Assembly: GCA_964622255.1 (NCBI GenBank)
Contig: CAZUPK010000096.1
Span: forward strand, 1 to 29,279
Direction of reading: 5' to 3'
Origin: SZUA-1377 sp964622255
Lineage (GTDB): Bacteria; Campylobacterota; Campylobacteria; Campylobacterales; QNZT01
DNA: 29,279 nucleotides
Part shown: one piece after another, positions 25,296-29,279 of the stretch
Position numbering within the stretch: position 1 is the stretch's first letter
Layout: each line of letters begins with the position of its first letter
Made by a program: the position numbers and the translations under genes
The notes under the pieces: model-generated
The model's input: the letters and a program-made list of their open reading frames with translations, nothing else
Database searches by the model: none
Told to the model about the DNA's origin: nothing

Positions 25296-25328
25296 GATAG
25301 TGCATAAATATTATATGCACTATCTTTT
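25296..25328 (+). terminator. Probable rho-independent terminator
   Basis: A perfect 11-bp stem (GATAGTGCATA with TATGCACTATC) and a 7-base loop are followed by TTTT. It would end plus-strand transcription from the barrel gene, about 75 bases after its stop, or may be part of the structured element next to it. Confidence 0.6.
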
Positions 25329-25329
25329 A

Positions 25330-25510
25330 ACTCAAGGTGAACTACCAAATCTCTAAAGAAGATTGGATTTGCTTATCTGAGTCTGCCCATAGGAAAATCT
25401 TGGTTATCGACAATCCCAAATAGGGATTTTACAGAGGTCAAACTCCAACTTCTCGTCCTCACAGACCTCACTTATCACATAAGAGGTGTAACTTTCGACA
25501 GTTCCTGCCA
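25330..25510 (-). ncRNA. Structured non-coding segment, possibly an omegaRNA-like relic
   Basis: This part of the 441-base intergenic region (25223-25663) has no sustained coding frame but several stems. They are CCAAATC/GATTGG around 25345-25366, AATCCC/GGGATT at 25412-25428, and GAGGTC/GACCTC at 25434-25469. On the minus strand it ends in a CTTTAGA-loop hairpin followed by GGTAGTTCAC, a pattern I associate with right ends of some IS200/IS605 elements. Base composition is clearly less AT-rich than its surroundings. It could equally be an unrelated small RNA. The rest of the region (to 25663) holds only promoter-like sequence. Confidence 0.4.
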
Positions 25511-25620
25511 TAGATGAAATATTATAATACATAACAAATACAAAAATCAAGCAAAAATCACAACGGTTAAAGAGCATTGGGATGAATGCTAATATTGTTT
25601 AAAGATAATCTTTTTTTTGA

Positions 25621-25626
25621 TACAAT
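25621..25626 (+). promoter_or_regulatory. Candidate -10 for the OmpA-like/coiled-coil operon
   Basis: TACAAT preceded by a T-rich stretch and GA lies about 38 bases ahead of the TTG start at 25664. A T-rich upstream element with no -35 box suits Campylobacterota vegetative promoters. By eye only. Confidence 0.4.
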
Positions 25627-25663
25627 ACATATACTATCGTTATAGGTGTTATAGGAGTATATA

Positions 25664-26599
25664 TTGAATAGTAAGATTATTTTACTTTTGGGTGCAATTG
25701 TATCATTTTTGATAACATTTAACTGTTTAAAAAAACAATACCAATCTGAAAATCAATCAAAAAAAAGGGCTATTGTTATACCCAATATAAAATCTACAAA
25801 AAGATTGGAAAAGAAAAAAGAAGAAAAAGTAAAATTTAAAGAACCATCGCTTGTCTTTAGATATAACAAATATTTAAAGGCAAGACTAAGCAATGATGAT
25901 AAAAATACTTTTTCTAAGATACTAAACAATGTAAATTGTAGTAAAAATGTTGATTTTTCAAATGACATCCATAATGCAAGATGGATAAACTTTATAAGCA
26001 AAATAATAACTTTTATAAATAAAAATAAAATAAAAAACACCTCTATAACAGTTCTAGCAAATAGTATAGAAATAAATGCAACTTTTGAAGATAAAAAATT
26101 GTTTGATGAATTTAAAAAGATTGTATCGCAAAATAGTTTCTTGAATATAAAAAATAACATTAGTTTAGTTACAAAAAAAACTCAAAAGATAGAGGTTAAA
26201 GAAAAACAAAAGGCAATAATAAATATTAAAGAAATTCAAAAAGATATAGACTACACTTTAAAAAAGAACCCTGTTTATTTTAGATTTAACTCCGATAAAC
26301 TTACAGATAAAGGAGAAAGAACATTAAAAGAAATATTAAAAATATTAAAAATATTAAATAAACAAAGTATCAAATTTAACATTTTAGTAGAAGATCACTT
26401 GAATGCTACAGGAAATAAAAATTATGATAAAAAATTAAGTCAAAAAAGAGCAGAAAGTGTTAAAAGATATCTACTAAAACATTCTAAAAATCATAAGATA
26501 ATAGCAAAAGGATATGGTTCTAGTAAACCTCTTACCAAAACTCCCAAAGATAAGAGAAATAGAAGAGTAGAAATTATCATAACTAAAGGATATATTTAA
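25664..26599 (+). CDS. Membrane-anchored BON/OmpA-like domain protein
   Basis: The 311-residue protein has one N-terminal hydrophobic helix (residues 4-20) and a Lys/Glu-rich linker (about 30-60). A middle region (about 85-170) includes a BON-like stretch (TSITVLANSIEINATFEDKK). An OmpA-like C-terminal domain starts at VYFRFNSDKLTDKG (204) and ends at RNRRVEIII. This order recalls OmpATb/ArfA of mycobacteria. The OmpA-like peptidoglycan-binding Arg (262) is present. The Asp of the usual HTD motif aligns with Asn247, so wall binding may be weakened. The start must be TTG (AGGAG at 25652-25656, no nearby ATG). It overlaps the next gene by one base (TAATG) and heads a three-gene operon. Confidence 0.75.
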   Translation: MNSKIILLLGAIVSFLITFNCLKKQYQSENQSKKRAIVIPNIKSTKRLEKKKEEKVKFKEPSLVFRYNKYLKARLSNDDKNTFSKILNNVNCSKNVDFSNDIHNARWINFISKIITFINKNKIKNTSITVLANSIEINATFEDKKLFDEFKKIVSQNSFLNIKNNISLVTKKTQKIEVKEKQKAIINIKEIQKDIDYTLKKNPVYFRFNSDKLTDKGERTLKEILKILKILNKQSIKFNILVEDHLNATGNKNYDKKLSQKRAESVKRYLLKHSKNHKIIAKGYGSSKPLTKTPKDKRNRRVEIIITKGYI

Positions 26600-27435
26600 T
26601 GGATATTTTTACATATAAAATTATTTACTATGTTTTAATACTATTTTTGGGATTTTTTTTAGGTTATATCATAAAAAAAGATAACTATGAAAAAAGTATT
26701 CAAGATGAAGTTTTTAAAGCAGAAAAAGAGTATCAAAACAGTGGTAAAAGATTGGAAAAAATAAAAGAAGATTATATAGAAACTGAAAATAGAATACAAA
26801 TAAATAGAGATTTGCATAAAACTCAAAAAGATGTTGTCGATAAAATCAAATCTCAAATAAATGCACTACAACAAAAAATAATAACATCTCAAAATGCTTT
26901 TGACGACTTAAAAACCAAATATGAAGGGATATTAGAAGATATAAAGGATTTTGAAAAAAAAATAAAAAACATAAAAGGTGAATATCAAGAGATATCTAAT
27001 ATATTTGAAGAAAATGAAAAATTGATTGTAAAAAAAGAATTACTGCAAGATAGGTATAAAAAATTAACCGACCAATTAGCTAAACTCAAAAATAAAAAAG
27101 ATGTTCTTCAAAATAATTTCAATAAGTTTAAACTATATAAAGAAAATTTAATAAAAAAAGAAGATTCTATTTCGGAAAGGTTAAATCTTATACTTAAAAA
27201 AAATGAAATAGGTAGATATGAAAATGAAAAAGAGTTATCACAAATAGCAAAAAGCCTAAAAGTTAAAGTATTAAATTATAGATACAAATTTGAAGAGTTA
27301 AAACAAAAGTTATCTTATGGAAAAAAAATAGATAAAAAGGATATAGATGATTTTATATCTAAAAATGGAAAAGAGAGATTTGTAGATAAATTCTTAGCTA
27401 AACTGTTCAATATAAATCAAAAGGGTGATAAATGA
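26599..27435 (+). CDS. N-terminally anchored coiled-coil protein A
   Basis: I recognise no family. The 278-residue product has a single transmembrane helix (about residues 7-25) followed by KK, so by the positive-inside rule the rest lies in the cytoplasm. Residues about 30-200 are almost continuous heptad-type coiled coil, rich in Lys, Glu, Ile and Leu. A short C-terminal domain (about 205-278) ends in GKERFVDKFLAKLFNI, possibly an amphipathic helix. No ATPase or enzymatic motif is visible. It is translationally coupled on both sides: TAATG with the OmpA-like gene and ATGA with the next. It probably forms a membrane-tethered rod or scaffold. Confidence 0.7.
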   Translation: MDIFTYKIIYYVLILFLGFFLGYIIKKDNYEKSIQDEVFKAEKEYQNSGKRLEKIKEDYIETENRIQINRDLHKTQKDVVDKIKSQINALQQKIITSQNAFDDLKTKYEGILEDIKDFEKKIKNIKGEYQEISNIFEENEKLIVKKELLQDRYKKLTDQLAKLKNKKDVLQNNFNKFKLYKENLIKKEDSISERLNLILKKNEIGRYENEKELSQIAKSLKVKVLNYRYKFEELKQKLSYGKKIDKKDIDDFISKNGKERFVDKFLAKLFNINQKGDK

Positions 27436-28142
27436 TTGAGACTATTTTATCTATCAAAGAGTGTCTTTTCTTAGTATTTTTAACAGGATTAATAACGGGA
27501 TTTTTCTATGTTAGAAGATTGATTAAAGAAGACTATTTACCTATGATAAAAAAATATAAGGGAGCTATCTATGAAAATTTAAAAAATATAAAAAAATATG
27601 AGAAAGATATTTCTATTTATAATAAAGAAATTGCTCGATTAAGAATCGAAATAAGAAGTTATAAAAATGAGGTAAAAATTGTAGAGGAGGATCTTTTAAA
27701 TGTAGAACATAACTACTCTAAACAATCAGATATCGTTGAAAATAAAAAAATACAAATTGAAGAAGATGAAAAAATTTTAAATAATTTAAAAAAAGAATAT
27801 CAAATTTTAAATGATAAAATAAAAGACAAGGATAATATTATTGCACAAAACAATAAACACCACAATGAAATAGACAAACTTAATAAAAAAATACAAGAAT
27901 ACGAAAACAATATAAACAGTTTAAATAACGACATAGAAAATTTAAAAAAATCAATTTCTCAAATAAAAGAGAAGATAAAGGTTAAAAAGTTGGATATCAC
28001 AAAAATTACTAAAGAGTTAAAAACTAAAGAAAAGGAGATAGAAAAAGATAAAAAGTTAAGACTTATTATAGAGATTGATAAACTAAATAAACAACTACAA
28101 GAGTATAAAGCAAAAATTATGGAAATAAAAGATAGTGTATAA
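27432..28142 (+). CDS. N-terminally anchored coiled-coil protein B
   Basis: No family is recognised. The 236-residue protein has one transmembrane helix (about residues 10-28) followed by the basic YVRRLIKED, then coiled coil from about residue 40 to the end with few breaks. The size, topology and composition mirror the preceding gene. The two look like distant paralogues or structural partners that could pair through their coils. The start overlaps the previous stop as ATGA. No gene follows in the operon. A base-composition change in the 170-base spacer downstream marks the operon's end. Confidence 0.7.
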   Translation: MIETILSIKECLFLVFLTGLITGFFYVRRLIKEDYLPMIKKYKGAIYENLKNIKKYEKDISIYNKEIARLRIEIRSYKNEVKIVEEDLLNVEHNYSKQSDIVENKKIQIEEDEKILNNLKKEYQILNDKIKDKDNIIAQNNKHHNEIDKLNKKIQEYENNINSLNNDIENLKKSISQIKEKIKVKKLDITKITKELKTKEKEIEKDKKLRLIIEIDKLNKQLQEYKAKIMEIKDSV

Positions 28143-28314
28143 TAATGTTTGCAATTTTATTTGAAAACTCTTTTTAAGATTTATCTTACCATCTGCTATT
28201 GCACCTGGGGCTGTCAAGATTTATAAGCTTGTGGATGTTCTTGTTGTTTGTCGGCTGTGGGTTTAGCAAGAGCCAATTGGCTAAGCTAAGGGGTTTGTGA
28301 CAGGGATAAAATGA
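28143..28314. other. Less AT-rich intergenic spacer with nested palindrome
   Basis: The spacer between convergent genes contains TTAGC...GCTAA (28263-28289) enclosing the 12-base perfect palindrome AGCCAATTGGCT (28271-28282). CTGTCA and TGACAG occur in inverted orientation around it. From about 28200 its G+C is visibly higher than in the neighbouring genes. No coding frame is convincing. It could be a terminator region for the convergent genes, a small RNA or a degraded element. Confidence 0.4.
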
Positions 28315-29279
28315 TTAAAATAGTTTTTTTAGATACCAAGGAAGCCCTTGTTTGTTTAACTCTTCCATAAAAGGATCAGGATCAAACTGCTCCATATTCC
28401 AAACTCCGCTTTTTAACCACCTTTTTTCTATCATCATCTTAGCCCCTATCATTGCAGGAACTCCTGTTGTATAACTTACAGCTTGTGAATTTGTCTCTTT
28501 GTAAGCATCTTCGTGATCACATACATTGTAAAGATAGTAGCCCACCTCTTTAGCATTTTTTATACCCTTTGCAACAACTCCGATATTTGTTTTACCTTTC
28601 GTTCTTGCTCCTAAAGTTTTAGGATCTGGAAGTAGAGTTTTTAAAAACTGAATAGGTATTATTTTACATCCTTCGTGTTCTATCGGTTCAATTCCCAGCA
28701 TACCTACATTTTCAAGGCATTTCATATGAGTTAAATAACTCTCACTAAAAGTCATAAAAAATCTTATCCTCTTTAAACCTTTTATATGTTTAACAAGACT
28801 TTCCATCTCTTCGTGATATAGAAGATAGCTATCTCTTTTTCCTATATCCGGATAATCCCAAACCATCTTTATCTCCATCGGTTCAGTTTCTATCCACTTG
28901 CCCTCTTCCCAATACCTACCTTTTGAACTAACCTCTCGTAAGTTTATCTCAGGGTTAAAGTTCGTAGCAAAAGCATAACCATGGTCTCCTGCATTGCAAT
29001 CGAGTATATCTATGGTGTGTATCTCATCAAAGTAGTGTTTTTGGGCATAAGCACAAAAGACATTGGTAACTCCTGGGTCAAAACCACTTCCTAAAAGAGC
29101 CATAATCCCAGCCTCTTTATACCTATCATCAAATGCCCACTGCTCTTTATACTCAAACTTAGCAGTGTCTGGATGCTCATAGTTTGCTGTATCAAGATAG
29201 TGAACTTTACTCTTTAAACATGCCTCCATGATAGTAAGGTCTTGATACGGAAGGGCTATGTTTAAAACCATATCGGGCT
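28315..29279 (-). CDS. Carboxynorspermidine/carboxyspermidine synthase (partial)
   Basis: The frame is open to the right edge, so the N-terminal Rossmann part is missing; about 320 residues are present of roughly 400 expected. The sequence belongs to the saccharopine dehydrogenase-like family. The branch with DPKTLGARTKGKTNIG, YYLYNVCDHEDAYKE, SYTTGVPAMIGAKMM and the ending FDPDPFMEELNKQGLPW is that of carboxynorspermidine/carboxyspermidine dehydrogenases. These condense aspartate semialdehyde with a diamine; a decarboxylase then yields (nor)spermidine. This route makes spermidine in Campylobacter jejuni. The ATG at 29271 is internal to the family and not the true start. Its presence bears on the altered SpeE homologue at 5406. 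Confidence 0.88.
   Translation of the reverse strand, partial: PDMVLNIALPYQDLTIMEACLKSKVHYLDTANYEHPDTAKFEYKEQWAFDDRYKEAGIMALLGSGFDPGVTNVFCAYAQKHYFDEIHTIDILDCNAGDHGYAFATNFNPEINLREVSSKGRYWEEGKWIETEPMEIKMVWDYPDIGKRDSYLLYHEEMESLVKHIKGLKRIRFFMTFSESYLTHMKCLENVGMLGIEPIEHEGCKIIPIQFLKTLLPDPKTLGARTKGKTNIGVVAKGIKNAKEVGYYLYNVCDHEDAYKETNSQAVSYTTGVPAMIGAKMMIEKRWLKSGVWNMEQFDPDPFMEELNKQGLPWYLKKLF

Noticed and set aside
25330..25510. RNase P RNA, tmRNA, 6S RNA or SRP RNA
   Set aside because: Conserved core sequences of these RNAs that I know were not found on either strand.
1..29279. CRISPR array
   Set aside because: No regularly spaced identical repeats were seen. The TSP3 coding repeats at 1-950 are protein repeats with degenerate DNA, not CRISPR.

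Overview
The window looks like chromosomal DNA of a Campylobacterota (epsilonproteobacterial) species. The genome is very AT-rich, genes are tightly packed with frequent ATGA-type overlaps, and several gene orders are ones I associate with Sulfurimonas, Sulfurovum, Arcobacter or Campylobacter relatives: TPR-rnhA-rnc-aroC, SPFH protein-ilvE, TauE/SafE-panB-ruvB, a flavin-dependent thyX, and a carboxy(nor)spermidine synthase. Family and genus cannot be fixed from sequence reading alone.

Layout. 1-2090 (minus): an outer-membrane OmpA-family protein and a TSP3-repeat lipoprotein that runs off the left edge. 2212-7672 (minus): a housekeeping run of miaA, a PPP-type phosphatase, dapF, coaE, a spermidine-synthase homologue with an altered active site, a DnaQ-like exonuclease and trpF. 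7769-10961 (plus): a TPR/zinc-ribbon membrane protein, rnhA, rnc and aroC, all overlapping, closed by a strong terminator. 11069-14576 (plus): a membrane histidine kinase, a response regulator and a YajR-like MFS transporter. The gap after each of these three genes holds a related fragment of an IS200/IS605-type right end, with no transposase gene; one fragment has added 18 codons to the kinase. 14820-19047 (minus): an M23 peptidase, an AI-2E family permease, a ruvB gene cut down to 96 codons, panB, a TauE/SafE protein and a NosL-like protein. 19092-23649: rdgB (plus), then thyX, a small membrane protein, hisIE, an SPFH protein and ilvE (minus). 23736-24166 (minus): four tRNA genes (Gly, Leu, Cys, Ser).

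24167-28314 is the accessory part. It holds a predicted outer-membrane beta-barrel protein of unknown family, a roughly 440-base structured non-coding stretch, and a translationally coupled three-gene operon: a membrane-anchored BON/OmpA-like protein followed by two N-terminally anchored coiled-coil proteins. I know no described system with this composition, and it is the best candidate here for something new. The window ends inside a carboxynorspermidine/carboxyspermidine synthase gene (minus).

How the genes relate: most of the window is unrelated core metabolism and RNA processing. Three local stories stand out. First, an envelope theme recurs (OmpA/TSP3 pair, M23 peptidase, barrel protein, OmpA-like/coiled-coil operon). 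Second, polyamine synthesis appears to go through the carboxyspermidine route while the SpeE homologue has lost its catalytic acids. Third, mobile-element debris has shaped the two-component locus, and the ruvB locus has been eroded in frame.
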